A stretch of 64,000 nucleotides of DNA from Halomicrobium salinisoli (GTDB lineage Archaea > Halobacteriota > Halobacteria > Halobacteriales > Haloarculaceae), in the NCBI RefSeq assembly GCF_020405185.1, contig NZ_CP084463.1, positions 1,798,001 through 1,862,000 of the forward strand, given 5' to 3'. A program made the position numbers and the translations under genes. A model generated the notes under the pieces. That model saw only the letters and a list, made by a program, of their open reading frames with translations, had not been told where the DNA came from and did no database searches. Positions 7,028 through 15,422 of the stretch are shown piece by piece (the first letter of the stretch is position 1; the number at the start of each line of letters is the position of its first letter).

Positions 7028-7957
7028 TCAGCCGAGCCGCGCCACGGTCTCGCCGTCCCGCTCGTCGACCTCGACGAGGCCGTCGTCGGCCAGGTCCGCG
7101 AGGAGCCCGCTGAGCCACTCCCGGCCGTACTCGCCGTCCGGCGCGTAGTCGACGCGGATCCGCGGCCCGAGGTCGTCGAGCGCGAGTTCGTCGTACTCCT
7201 TCAGCGTCGAGATCACCCGCCCGCGCATCTGCCGGCGGCTCCCCTCGAACTCGGGCTGGGTCGGGACGTCCGGCGCGGTGAAGTCGCCCGTCTCGTAGGC
7301 GTGGCACCACTCGCGCCAGGGGCAGGACTCGGCGTCGCAGGCCGGCGTCTTCTCGCAGGCCACCCCGCCCAGCTCCATGATCGCGTTGTTCCACACCCGG
7401 GACTCTCCATCGGGCATGAGCGCCCGCGCCACGTCCTCGAAGGCCGCGTCGTCGTCCGGCACGTCGAAGGCCCGATAGAGGACGCGCTTGACGTTGGTGT
7501 CGACCACGGCGTCCCCGTTGTTGAAGGCGAACGAGGCCACCGCGTTGGCGGTGTAGGGGCCGACGCCGTGGAGCTCCTGCAGCAGTTCGGGCGTCCGGGG
7601 CCACTCGCCCGGTTCGACGCCCTCGACCTCGCCCTCGGTCACCTGCCGCGCCGACTCGTGGAGGTACTTCGCCCGGTTGTTGTACCCCAGCGAGTGGCTG
7701 GTCCAGAACGCCACCACGTCCGCCCGGTCGGCCGCCGCGAGGTCCGCGGCCGTCGGCCACCGCTCCAGGAAGTCCTCCCAGGCCGCGACGACGCGGCCCA
7801 GTTGCGTCTGCTGGCTCATCACCTCCGAGACGAGGATCTCGTAGGGGTCGTCGGTCCGGCGCCACGGGAACTCCCTGTGGTCGTCCTCGTACCACGCCAC
7901 CAGCGCGTCCCGGACCGCCGCGCGGTCCTCGGGCACGCTCCCCGGCAGGTCGGTCAT
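7028..7957 (-). CDS. mutY: A/G-specific adenine DNA glycosylase MutY
   Basis: A 309-residue base-excision repair glycosylase that removes adenine mispaired with 8-oxoguanine. The helix-hairpin-helix motif is LHGVGPYTANAVASF; the Tyr where endonuclease III has Lys indicates MutY. The catalytic Asp is in VVDTNVKRVLYR and the adenine-excising Glu in LVSEVMSQQTQ. A [4Fe-4S] cluster is provided by four Cys in VACEKTPACDAESCPWREWC, spaced 5-4-5 rather than the bacterial 6-2-5. The C-terminal region (about 230-309) is short and winged-helix-like rather than a full MutT-like domain, usual for archaeal forms. The ATG at 7957 was preferred over an in-frame one at 8074, whose extra 39 residues are low-complexity and overlap the divergent gene's promoter. 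Confidence 0.9.
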   Translation of the reverse strand: MTDLPGSVPEDRAAVRDALVAWYEDDHREFPWRRTDDPYEILVSEVMSQQTQLGRVVAAWEDFLERWPTAADLAAADRADVVAFWTSHSLGYNNRAKYLHESARQVTEGEVEGVEPGEWPRTPELLQELHGVGPYTANAVASFAFNNGDAVVDTNVKRVLYRAFDVPDDDAAFEDVARALMPDGESRVWNNAIMELGGVACEKTPACDAESCPWREWCHAYETGDFTAPDVPTQPEFEGSRRQMRGRVISTLKEYDELALDDLGPRIRVDYAPDGEYGREWLSGLLADLADDGLVEVDERDGETVARLG

Positions 7958-8072
7958 CGACCCTCCGTACCCGACCGCCGGGCTTGTCTCCTGCGGTTCT
8001 TCGGCTCGGCCGACCGGCCGACGGTCCGAGCGACCCGTAAGGCCCTTCCGCACGGTGGCAGTGGGTTCGGAC

Positions 8073-8402
8073 ATGTCACTGGACGACCTCGCCGACGACG
8101 TCGAGGCCCGCTACGCCGACCTCGGCGACGACCTGTCCGTCTCGCTCGACCGCGAGACCCGCAACGAGCTCGCGATGCTGTCCGCCGCGCTGGAGCCGGA
8201 CGACGAGGACGAACTCGTCCGCCGGGCGGTCCACATGCTGTTCCAGACGGCCGTCGAGTCGGGCAACCTCGACTTCCACCTGCGCTCGGCCTACGACTGC
8301 ACCTACGACGAGTACCTCACTGGGATGACCTTCGACGAGATGACCGGCGCCGACCAGTTCCCGCAGGCCCAGCAGAAGGACGACCGAAGATACCAGTTCT
8401 AG
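8073..8402 (+). CDS. Conserved haloarchaeal protein of unknown function
   Basis: A 109-residue acidic protein with no Cys-pairs, membrane segment or known motif. Residues 1-60 read as helical (LDDLADDVEARYADL, LVRRAVHMLFQTAVESG) and the C-terminal part contains YDCTYDEYLTGMTFDEMTG. It is divergent from mutY with only about 115 bases between starts, so both probably share a promoter region. A ribbon-helix-helix-like segment (LDRETRNELAMLSAAL) is suggestive but too weak to assign. The start at 8073 skips six residues of an alternative start at 8055. Confidence 0.7.
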   Translation: MSLDDLADDVEARYADLGDDLSVSLDRETRNELAMLSAALEPDDEDELVRRAVHMLFQTAVESGNLDFHLRSAYDCTYDEYLTGMTFDEMTGADQFPQAQQKDDRRYQF

Positions 8403-8698
8403 ACCACCTTTTTACTGCGGGGGGTTTCCTCGCTCGCTGCGCTCGCTGCGGGAACCCCCCGTTGCAAAAACGTGGTCCTCGTGAGCGAAGCGAACGAGGG
8501 CTCGGGAGAGCTTTGCTCTCCCGGTGGCGAAAAAAGGCCGGAAGCGCCTTCGGCGCTTCCGGTGAAACCGCGGCGCGGAGCGCCGCGGTATGCTGGTGGC
8601 TTACCTGCCCTTACCCGTCCACGCGAACGTAGTGAGCGTGGGCTCGGGAGACGAGTGAAGCGAGTCTCCCGGCGGCGAGCGCGATGAAACGCGCTCGC
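8402..8698. repeat. Cluster of eight consecutive intergenic hairpins
   Basis: This stretch is packed with inverted repeats. The first is a long imperfect pair, GACCACCTTTTTAC (8402-8415) through the G-run/TTTCC to 8429, against 8450-8477, ending CAAAAACGTGGTC. It is followed by short perfect hairpins: CTCGT/ACGAG (8478-8498), GGGAGAGC-TTT-GCTCTCCC (8504-8522), an 11-bp stem with TTC loop (8538-8562), a 10-bp stem with GGA loop (8567-8589), CCACGC/GCGTGG (8619-8641), CGGGAGAC/GTCTCCCG (8645-8671) and GCGAGCGCG/CGCGCTCGC (8675-8698). No gene fits. The first pair looks like a dispersed haloarchaeal intergenic element; the rest may be accumulated insertions. Confidence 0.65.
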
Positions 8699-8758
8699 GG
8701 CCGTGACGGGACCGGTTCCGTCCAAGTACGCCAGACTTTTTAGAACTCTCTCAGTCCG

Positions 8759-8770
8759 CTATTTTTATCC
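8759..8770 (+). promoter_or_regulatory. TATA-like box of the MoxR/vWA operon
   Basis: CTATTTTTATCC lies 37-48 bases before the ATG at 8807, which would give a short leader of about 10-20 bases. No Shine-Dalgarno is seen before the ATG. Confidence 0.4.
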
Positions 8771-8806
8771 TGTGCGGCACTGAACCGGCCGGACAGACCG
8801 TCCCCG

Positions 8807-10603
8807 ATGGTCCTCCAGAACGCCCTCCGCGATCCACTGGGACTGGTAGCCCTCGCAGCGCTGGTGCCGCTCGCGGTGCTGTACCTCGTGCGGCCCGACC
8901 CGCGCGAACTCGCGCTGCCCACCCTCGAGTTCCTGAGCGAAGACGAGGACGAGGGCGGCTCGAACCCGGTGTTACGGCGGTTCAACCGGGACATCCTGTT
9001 TCTCGTCCAGGCGCTGGTGATCGCGCTCGTCGCGCTGGCGCTGGCCTCGCCGTACGTGACCGACACGGCACCGCGGTCGCCCGACGAGACGGTCGTGGTC
9101 CTCGACGCGAGCGCGAGCATGGGGACCGAGACCGGTGACGGCACGCGGTTCGAGCGCGCGAGGCGCGCGGCCCGTGCGGACGTGGACGGACCGACCACCG
9201 TCGTCGTGGCCGGCGGCGGCCCCCGCCGCCTCGTGCGCGAGGGCGGGCCGGAGACGGCCCGCCGCGCCATCGGCGACCTCGGGGTAACCCAGGCACCGGG
9301 TGACCTGCGACGGGCGATCTCCATGGCGGCCCGGGGCGCGCAGGAGGGGACGCACGTCGCGGTGTACAGCGACTTCGCGGGCGGTGAGGGGTGGCGATCG
9401 GCCGTCGAGGCCGCCCGCGCGACCGGGGCGACGGTCGACCTCCGGCAGTTCGACGGGGGCAGCGAGGACAACGTCGGCTTCGTCGACCGGTCGGTCGACG
9501 ACGGCCGCGCGACGCTTCGCGTCCGGAACCTCGGCGCCGAGCCCGCGACCCGGACCGTCGAACTCGCCGACCAGCGGCGGCGGGTCGAGCTGGAACCCGG
9601 CGACGTGCGGAGCGTGACGTTCGACGTCCCCGCCGGCGGCGGGACGGCGACGCTCTCGCCGGGCGACTCGCTCCCGGCGGACGACAGGGTGCCGGTGGGC
9701 GCGCCCGGCGACGAGTCGGTCGACGTCCTCCTGCTCACCAACGGCGACGAGCGGTACCTCCGGACCGCACTGGCGGTCGCCGACGGCGTCTCGCTGACGG
9801 TCGAGCGGCCGCCCGCGGCCGTCTCAGGGGACTACGACGTGGTCGTGTTCGGCAACGTCACCCCAGACGAGGTCCTCGACGGGACGCTGGCGACGGCCCG
9901 CGAGACGGTCGCCGACGGCGGCGGCGTCGCCGTGCTGGCCCAGCGCGAGACCGGTTCGGTGGGCTACGGCGACCTGCTGGCCGTCGAGACCGGCGACGTC
10001 GCCGACGAACCGCGGGTCGACGACGTCGAGCGCCACCGCCTCACGGACGGGGTCGACTTCCCAGCTCCCGAGGCTGCTCTCGGCGGGTCGCCGCGGGACG
10101 CGCGGACGCACGTGACCCTCGACGACGGGACGCCGCTGCTGGCGACGGCGACCAGGGGCGACGGGCGCGTGCTGTACCTCGGCTACCTCGCGAACGACAC
10201 CTCGTTCCGCGAGGGGTACCGGTACCCGGTGTTCTGGAAGCGGGCCGTCTACCACCTGGCCGACCGCCCGCGGACGGCGGAGCTGAACCGGGAGACCGGG
10301 GCGACGCTGACGGCGGGCAACGACACCGAGATCGGGCGGCCCGGCGGCGAGGCGGTCACCGGCGCGGCCGACCTGGACCGCGTCGGCTTCTACGAGGTCG
10401 GCGGCGACCGCGTCGGGGCGGCTCTGCTCGACCGGCGCGAGTCGAACGCGACTGCCCCGGACGCCTCGGAGGTCGCCGACGCGGGCGACGAACGGGAGCG
10501 GACACGAACGGTCGAGCGCGACCTGACGCCGGCCGTCGCCGCAGCGGCGGTCCTGGTCGTCCTCGCCGAACTGGTCGTCCTCCGACGGCGGGGTGACCTG
10601 TAA
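8807..10603 (+). CDS. BatA-type membrane protein with vWA domain
   Basis: A 598-residue protein that opens a six-gene operon. Two N-terminal membrane helices (about 12-28 and 62-81) flank a short acidic loop with the BatA signature ALPTLEFL. A von Willebrand A domain follows, with a MIDAS metal site DASASMG starting at Asp100. A central beta-rich region and a second Rossmann-like region (about 290-480) come next, then a final membrane helix (about 575-592) with ELVVLRRRGDL at the end. Bat proteins work with MoxR AAA ATPases in envelope maturation or stress responses. Its stop overlaps the next start (TAATG), so translation is probably coupled. Confidence 0.85.
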   Translation: MVLQNALRDPLGLVALAALVPLAVLYLVRPDPRELALPTLEFLSEDEDEGGSNPVLRRFNRDILFLVQALVIALVALALASPYVTDTAPRSPDETVVVLDASASMGTETGDGTRFERARRAARADVDGPTTVVVAGGGPRRLVREGGPETARRAIGDLGVTQAPGDLRRAISMAARGAQEGTHVAVYSDFAGGEGWRSAVEAARATGATVDLRQFDGGSEDNVGFVDRSVDDGRATLRVRNLGAEPATRTVELADQRRRVELEPGDVRSVTFDVPAGGGTATLSPGDSLPADDRVPVGAPGDESVDVLLLTNGDERYLRTALAVADGVSLTVERPPAAVSGDYDVVVFGNVTPDEVLDGTLATARETVADGGGVAVLAQRETGSVGYGDLLAVETGDVADEPRVDDVERHRLTDGVDFPAPEAALGGSPRDARTHVTLDDGTPLLATATRGDGRVLYLGYLANDTSFREGYRYPVFWKRAVYHLADRPRTAELNRETGATLTAGNDTEIGRPGGEAVTGAADLDRVGFYEVGGDRVGAALLDRRESNATAPDASEVADAGDERERTRTVERDLTPAVAAAAVLVVLAELVVLRRRGDL

Positions 10604-12990
10604 TGGCGGCCGGATACCTCCAGTCGCTGGCCGTCGAGCGCCTCCCGCCGCTGGCGGCCGACGTCTCGGTGGCCGGGACGCGGATCGGCGTGGAGCGACC
10701 CCTGCTGCTGGCCGGCGTCCCGGTCGCCCTCCTGCTCGTCGGCCTGCTCGTGTTGCGGCCCACGGCGACGGCCGACCCGGACCGGCGGCGACGGCTGGCG
10801 CTGGCCTGCTCGCGGGGCCTCGTGGCGACGCTGCTGGTCGTCGCGATGGCCGGCCCCTACACGGCCGCGACGGAGACGGTCCAGACCGAGCCCCGCGTGA
10901 CGCTGCTCGTGGACCGCTCGGACAGCACGGCCGTCTCGGACGCGTCGGCCGGCGACCTGGCCGCCGGCATCGAGGACCACGGCGTCGAGGTCACGACCCG
11001 GACGGTCGCGGAGGGGGACGCCTCGCCCGTCGGCGACGGCGTCACGGCGGCGCTGGCGCCGAACGCGACGCTGCTCCTGCTGTCGGACGGCCGCGTCACC
11101 GAGGGGCGGTCGCTGGGCGAGGCCGCCGAACTCGCGGACCGGGTCGACGCGACGATCAGCGCCGTCTCCCTCTCGGCCGACGAGACGGAGCGGTACGTCG
11201 CGGTCAGCGGCCCGGACACGGTCAGTTCGGGCGTCGAGAACCGCTTCCTCGTGCGCGTCGACGGCGCGAACGTCGCGGGCGAGACGAACCTGACCGTCAC
11301 CGTCGACGGCGAGGAAGTGGCGTCCCGGACCGTCCGTAACGCGACCGCCGTCCGGGTCGCCCACGAGTTCGACGAGGTCGGCGACCACCGGATCACGGCG
11401 CGGATCGACGGCGACGACGCCGTCGACCGCAACGACGTGGCCCGGGCGACTGTCAGGGTCGTCGAACCCCCGCGGATCCTCTACGTCGCGCGCGGCGACT
11501 ACCCCGCGGAGGGGTTCCTCCGCGAGCTGTACCGCGTCGACCGGGCTGAGTCGGTCCCGTCCGACCTGAGCGGCTACTACGCGGTCGTCGTCCAGGACGT
11601 CCCGGCCGACGAGCTCGGCGACACCGCCGCGCTCCAGCGGGCGGTCGCGAACGGCACCGGACTGGTCACCGTCGGCGGCCCGAACTCCTTCGAGCGGGGC
11701 GGCTACTACGACGACGTCGTCGGCGACGCCCTGCCGGTGACGGGCGAGGAGGGGCGCGACCAGTCCGACGTCGTCCTCGCGGTGGACACCTCCGGCAGCG
11801 CCGCCGAGGGGCTGTCCGTCCAGCAGTCGCTCGCGCTCGACGCGCTGGACCAGCTGGGCGACGACAACCGGGTCGGCGTCGTCGCGTTCGACGAGCAGGC
11901 CTACCGGATCGCCGGCCTGACGCCGCTCGGCGGCAACCGCGAGGGCCTCCGGGGGCGGATCCGCAGGCTGGAGACCGACGGCGGAACCCGGATCGCCGCC
12001 GGGCTGTCGGGCGCCGGCCGCCTCCTCGACGGCGGCGGCACGGTCGTCCTCCTCTCGGACGGGCGGGACAACGGGGGCGGCGCCGTCGCCGCGGCGAACG
12101 AGCTGTCGGACGACGGGACGCGCGTCGTCGCCGTCAACGTCGGTCGGTTCCGCAACGAGACGGCGATGCGCCGGATCGCCGCGGCCGGCGACGGGCAGTT
12201 CCTCCGCGCCGACGAGACCGACCGGCTCCGGCTCCGGTTCGGCGGCGAGGACCGGCGCTACAGCGGCGACGGCCTCACCGTCGTGGACGGGACCCACTTC
12301 GTCACCGAGGGCGTCACCCTCGAGGCCAGTCCGGGCAACGCGAACGACGTCAGCGTCAGGGAGCGGGCCGACTACCTCGCCGCGACGGGGTCGGGCGCTC
12401 CCGCGGTCAGCGCCTGGCGCTACGGCCTCGGACGGAGCGTGGCGATCACCGCGTACAGCGCCGACGGCGGCCTGGGCGGGCTGCTCTCCCCGCCGGACTC
12501 CGTGCTCGTCACCAAGTCGGTGAACTGGGCGGTCGGCGACCCGCAGCGCCTGGCCGACGACGTGGCGATGGCCCCGGATGCCAGGGTCGGCGAGCGCGTG
12601 GCGATCACCTACCGCGGCGACCGGCGGCCGGAGTCCGAGGACCACCGCTTCGTCAGGGTCGGCGACGGCGAGTACCGCGCCACCGCGGTCCCGACCGAGG
12701 CCGGGTTCCACGAGGCCGCGGGCGCGGCGTACGCCGTCGACTACGCCCGGGAGTACGGCGGGTTCGGCCAGTCCGACGCGGTCGAGAACGCCGTCGAGAC
12801 CACCGGCGGCGAGCTGTTCGAGCCGAGCGAGACGGCGGCCATCGCCGACCACGCCGTCGACCGGGCCGTCCGCGAGCGCGTCGTCAGGACCGACTACGCG
12901 TGGGCGGCGCTCGCGGCGGCGCTGGTCGTCTTCCTGATCGAGGTCGCAGCGAGGCGGATCCGCACCATCCGCGCACGGAGGCAGCCATGA
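10603..12990 (+). CDS. Large membrane protein with vWA and glutamine-amidotransferase-like domains
   Basis: A 795-residue partner in the MoxR/vWA operon. Two N-terminal membrane helices (about 33-49 and 68-84) precede a degenerate vWA-like region whose MIDAS is altered (VDRSDSTAV). A GATase1-like Rossmann segment follows (LYVARGDYPAEGFLREL, then VTVGGPNSFERGGY). A complete vWA domain comes next, with MIDAS VDTSGSA near residue 390 and the late motif LLSDGRDNGGG. A C-terminal membrane helix (about 765-783) ends in basic residues. Proteins of this kind scaffold secreted or periplasmic targets for MoxR chaperones; the actual target is unknown. Start overlaps the upstream stop by one base and its own stop overlaps the next ATG (ATGA). 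Confidence 0.82.
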   Translation: MAAGYLQSLAVERLPPLAADVSVAGTRIGVERPLLLAGVPVALLLVGLLVLRPTATADPDRRRRLALACSRGLVATLLVVAMAGPYTAATETVQTEPRVTLLVDRSDSTAVSDASAGDLAAGIEDHGVEVTTRTVAEGDASPVGDGVTAALAPNATLLLLSDGRVTEGRSLGEAAELADRVDATISAVSLSADETERYVAVSGPDTVSSGVENRFLVRVDGANVAGETNLTVTVDGEEVASRTVRNATAVRVAHEFDEVGDHRITARIDGDDAVDRNDVARATVRVVEPPRILYVARGDYPAEGFLRELYRVDRAESVPSDLSGYYAVVVQDVPADELGDTAALQRAVANGTGLVTVGGPNSFERGGYYDDVVGDALPVTGEEGRDQSDVVLAVDTSGSAAEGLSVQQSLALDALDQLGDDNRVGVVAFDEQAYRIAGLTPLGGNREGLRGRIRRLETDGGTRIAAGLSGAGRLLDGGGTVVLLSDGRDNGGGAVAAANELSDDGTRVVAVNVGRFRNETAMRRIAAAGDGQFLRADETDRLRLRFGGEDRRYSGDGLTVVDGTHFVTEGVTLEASPGNANDVSVRERADYLAATGSGAPAVSAWRYGLGRSVAITAYSADGGLGGLLSPPDSVLVTKSVNWAVGDPQRLADDVAMAPDARVGERVAITYRGDRRPESEDHRFVRVGDGEYRATAVPTEAGFHEAAGAAYAVDYAREYGGFGQSDAVENAVETTGGELFEPSETAAIADHAVDRAVRERVVRTDYAWAALAAALVVFLIEVAARRIRTIRARRQP

Positions 12991-13652
12991 GCTACGTCGG
13001 GACGAAACTCAACACCGCGCTCGTCCTCACCGCGGCGCTCCTGGTGGCGACCGTCGCCGGGTCGACACTGTACTACCAGTCGTCGGTCGAGGACGTCACG
13101 ACGCAGAACGCAGAGCTCAGGACGGAGAACGAGCGGCTCCGGTCGAACCTCTCGGCGACGCGCTCCCGCGTCGACGACCTCCGGGGGCGGCTCCGGCAGC
13201 TCAACGAGAGCCTGCGGACCCGCGAGAGCGACATCGAGGCGGTGACGCGCCAGCTCAACCGGACCCAGGGAGACCTCGACGAGACGCGCCGGGAGCTGGA
13301 GTCGACCCGCGAGGACCTCGAGGCGGCGCGCGAGGAGCTCCGCGGCGCTCGCGAGCGCGTCCAGAACCTCGAGAGCGACCTGTCGTCCGAGCGCGAGACG
13401 CGCCGGGAGCTCGCGACCGAGAACCGCGAGCTCGAGACCGAGCAGGAGGAGCTGGTCGAGCGGGCCACCGAGTACCGGACGGAGCGCGACGAGGCCGTCG
13501 AGCGCGCGACCGAGCTCGAGGCGACCGAGACCAGGCTTCGGGACCGGATCGAGACCCTCGAGGAGCGGATCGAGGAGCTCGAACTGGAGAACGACCGCCT
13601 GCAGGACCGGATCGACGAACTGGAAGCGGAGGCCGGCGGGGGGTCGTCGTGA
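12987..13652 (+). CDS. Membrane-anchored coiled-coil protein
   Basis: A 221-residue protein with one N-terminal membrane helix (about 9-29, TALVLTAALLVATVAG) and then an almost uninterrupted coiled coil from about 33 to 215, dominated by Glu, Arg, Leu and Asp in heptads (ELRTENERLRSNL, LEERIEELELENDRLQ). The orientation would put the rod outside the cell. It overlaps its neighbours on both sides (ATGA with the upstream gene, GTGA with the downstream gene), so it is a fixed operon member. Coding for 180 residues of coiled coil within a MoxR/vWA operon suggests a spacer or scaffold; no enzymatic motif is present. Confidence 0.82.
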   Translation: MSYVGTKLNTALVLTAALLVATVAGSTLYYQSSVEDVTTQNAELRTENERLRSNLSATRSRVDDLRGRLRQLNESLRTRESDIEAVTRQLNRTQGDLDETRRELESTREDLEAAREELRGARERVQNLESDLSSERETRRELATENRELETEQEELVERATEYRTERDEAVERATELEATETRLRDRIETLEERIEELELENDRLQDRIDELEAEAGGGSS

Positions 13653-14479
13653 CGGGGCCCGACGACGTCGCCGCGGCGGTCGCGGAGGTCCGGCGAGAGG
13701 CCCGGAAGGCCGCCGCGGTCGACGCGGCCGTCGACGCCGGCCTGGCGCTGCTGGCCGTCAACCTGGCGCTGTCCGTGTTCGGTCTTGAGGGCGCGCTCCC
13801 GGCGGACCTTCCGGCGCCGGACGGGGCCGTCGCCGCGGGGCTCGCCGGCGTCGCCGCGGGCGCCGTCTCGGGCGTCGTCCGGGCCCGGCGGTACTCGCTG
13901 GCGGCCTTCGAGGCGGTCAACCCCGAGCTGGGAGCGTCGTTGCGGACCGCGCGGGACGCCGCCGACCTGGACCGTGACGGCGTGATGGCCCGTCGGCTCT
14001 ACGGCGACGCCCTCGACGCGCTCGCGTCGGCCTCGAGCCACGGCCTGCTGGACCGGCGACGGCTCGCGGTCCGGACGCTCGTCGTGGCCGTCCTGGCGGC
14101 GACGACGGTCCACGCCGCCGTGGTCGGCGTCGAAGTGGACCCGCTGGCCGACCGCGGCGGTCCGGGCGCGGTCGACGCCGACCCGACCGGATCCGACGAG
14201 ACGGCGACGCCCCGGAACGAGTTCGCCGACAACGACTCCGTGCTGGGGGAGCCGAAGACGCCCGCGAGCGGCGACGAGGACGTCGCTGCCGACGTCTCCT
14301 CGAGCTACGGGAGCGGCGACGAGGGGGAGGCCTCGGAGTACGACGACCGGGGGTATCCCGGCGGGGACGGCGACGTGTCGGCCCGGCGAGCCGGCTTCGA
14401 CGAGCCCGAGGAGGTCGAGGACGCGGACCTGATCCGCGACTACGCGGTCTCGCTGAACGGGAGTGATACCGATGACTGA
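13649..14479 (+). CDS. Membrane protein with acidic tail, MoxR/vWA operon
   Basis: A 276-residue protein translated from a GTG that overlaps the previous stop (GTGA). It has hydrophobic segments at about 27-47, 61-80 and 142-161, then an extended Asp/Glu/Gly/Ser-rich tail (about 165-276) with no aromatic core, probably disordered and typical of haloarchaeal surface-exposed linkers. Just before the third helix is the motif SSHGLLDRRRLAVRT. The family is not recognised with certainty (haloarchaeal DUF7502-like). Its conserved place between the coiled-coil protein and MoxR suggests a structural subunit of the same membrane complex. Its stop overlaps the MoxR start by eight bases. Confidence 0.75.
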   Translation: MTGPDDVAAAVAEVRREARKAAAVDAAVDAGLALLAVNLALSVFGLEGALPADLPAPDGAVAAGLAGVAAGAVSGVVRARRYSLAAFEAVNPELGASLRTARDAADLDRDGVMARRLYGDALDALASASSHGLLDRRRLAVRTLVVAVLAATTVHAAVVGVEVDPLADRGGPGAVDADPTGSDETATPRNEFADNDSVLGEPKTPASGDEDVAADVSSSYGSGDEGEASEYDDRGYPGGDGDVSARRAGFDEPEEVEDADLIRDYAVSLNGSDTDD

Positions 14480-15422
14480 CGAGTACACCGACGAGGAGGT
14501 ACAGCGACTCCAGGACGCCGTCGACGAGGTGCGCGAGCAGGTGAGCCGGCGCATCGTCGGCCAGGAGCAGGTGATCGAGCGGCTGCTGACCTGCCTGCTG
14601 TGCGACGGCAACGCGCTGCTGGAGAGCACCCCTGGGCTGGGCAAGACGACGATGATCCGTACGCTCGCGGACGCGACGGCGCTGTCGTTCTCCCGGATCC
14701 AGAACACCCCCGACCTGATGCCCTCAGACGTGACCGGGACCGAGATCGTCCGCGAGACCTCGCGGGGCCAGGACCTGGAGTTCGAGCCCGGACCGGTCTT
14801 CGCCAACGTCGTGCTGGCCGACGAGATCAACCGCGCGACGCCGAAGACCCAGGCCGCCCTGCTGGAGGCGATGCAGGAGGGGCAGGTCACGGTCGGCGAC
14901 GAGACCCATCCCCTCCCGGAGCCGTTCTTCGTCCTGGCGACCCAGAACCCCATCGAGCAGGAGGGGACCTACCCGCTGCCGGAGGCCCAGCGCGACCGCT
15001 TCACGATGAAGCTCACCCTCGACTACCCGGACCGCGCGGCCGAGGCGGAGATCGTCGACCGGTACACCCGCCAGCGGAGCGGCGACGTCGCGGTCGAGCG
15101 AGCCATCTCGCCGGAGGACCTGGCCGCCGTACAGGACCTCGTCCGGCGGGTCCCGGTGGCCGACGGCGTCCGCGACCGCGCCGTCGACCTCGTCCGGTCG
15201 ACCCGAGAGGCCGATCGCCTGGACTACGGCGCCAGCCCCCGCGCGAGCATGAACCTCGTCCTCGCCGCGAAGGCGCGGGCCTTCCTCGACGGGCGGAGCC
15301 ACCCGGACGCCGAGGACGTCGAGGCGGCGGCGAGGCCGGTGCTGCGCCACCGCGTCGTCGTCGACTTCCGGGCCGAGCGCGAGGGGGTGACCCCGGACGA
15401 CGTGATCGCCGACCTCCTATGA
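14472..15422 (+). CDS. MoxR-family AAA+ ATPase
   Basis: A 316-residue AAA+ chaperone-like ATPase of the MoxR/RavA clade. Walker A is STPGLGKTTMIR and Walker B is VVLADEINRA. The characteristic MoxR box TPKTQAALLEAMQEGQVTV follows, then sensor 1 in LATQNPIEQEGTYPLPEAQRDRF. A C-terminal lid (about 235-316) contains SPRASMNLVLAAKARAFL and RVVVDFRAEREG. MoxR proteins remodel client proteins together with vWA partners, matching the neighbours on both sides. Start at 14472 (MTDEYTDEE) overlaps the upstream gene; the stop overlaps the DUF58 start (ATGA). Confidence 0.93.
   Translation: MTDEYTDEEVQRLQDAVDEVREQVSRRIVGQEQVIERLLTCLLCDGNALLESTPGLGKTTMIRTLADATALSFSRIQNTPDLMPSDVTGTEIVRETSRGQDLEFEPGPVFANVVLADEINRATPKTQAALLEAMQEGQVTVGDETHPLPEPFFVLATQNPIEQEGTYPLPEAQRDRFTMKLTLDYPDRAAEAEIVDRYTRQRSGDVAVERAISPEDLAAVQDLVRRVPVADGVRDRAVDLVRSTREADRLDYGASPRASMNLVLAAKARAFLDGRSHPDAEDVEAAARPVLRHRVVVDFRAEREGVTPDDVIADLL

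Noticed and set aside
10390..12852. An 820-codon open frame on the minus strand opposite the vWA operon
   Set aside because: It is Arg/Pro/Ala/Val-biased with no conserved pattern and is explained by GC-rich codon positions of the real plus-strand genes, whose MIDAS motifs are clear.
13073..14953. A 626-codon Ser/Arg-rich minus-strand frame
   Set aside because: Reverse complement of the coiled-coil gene's Glu/Arg repeats; no start signal and no conserved motif.
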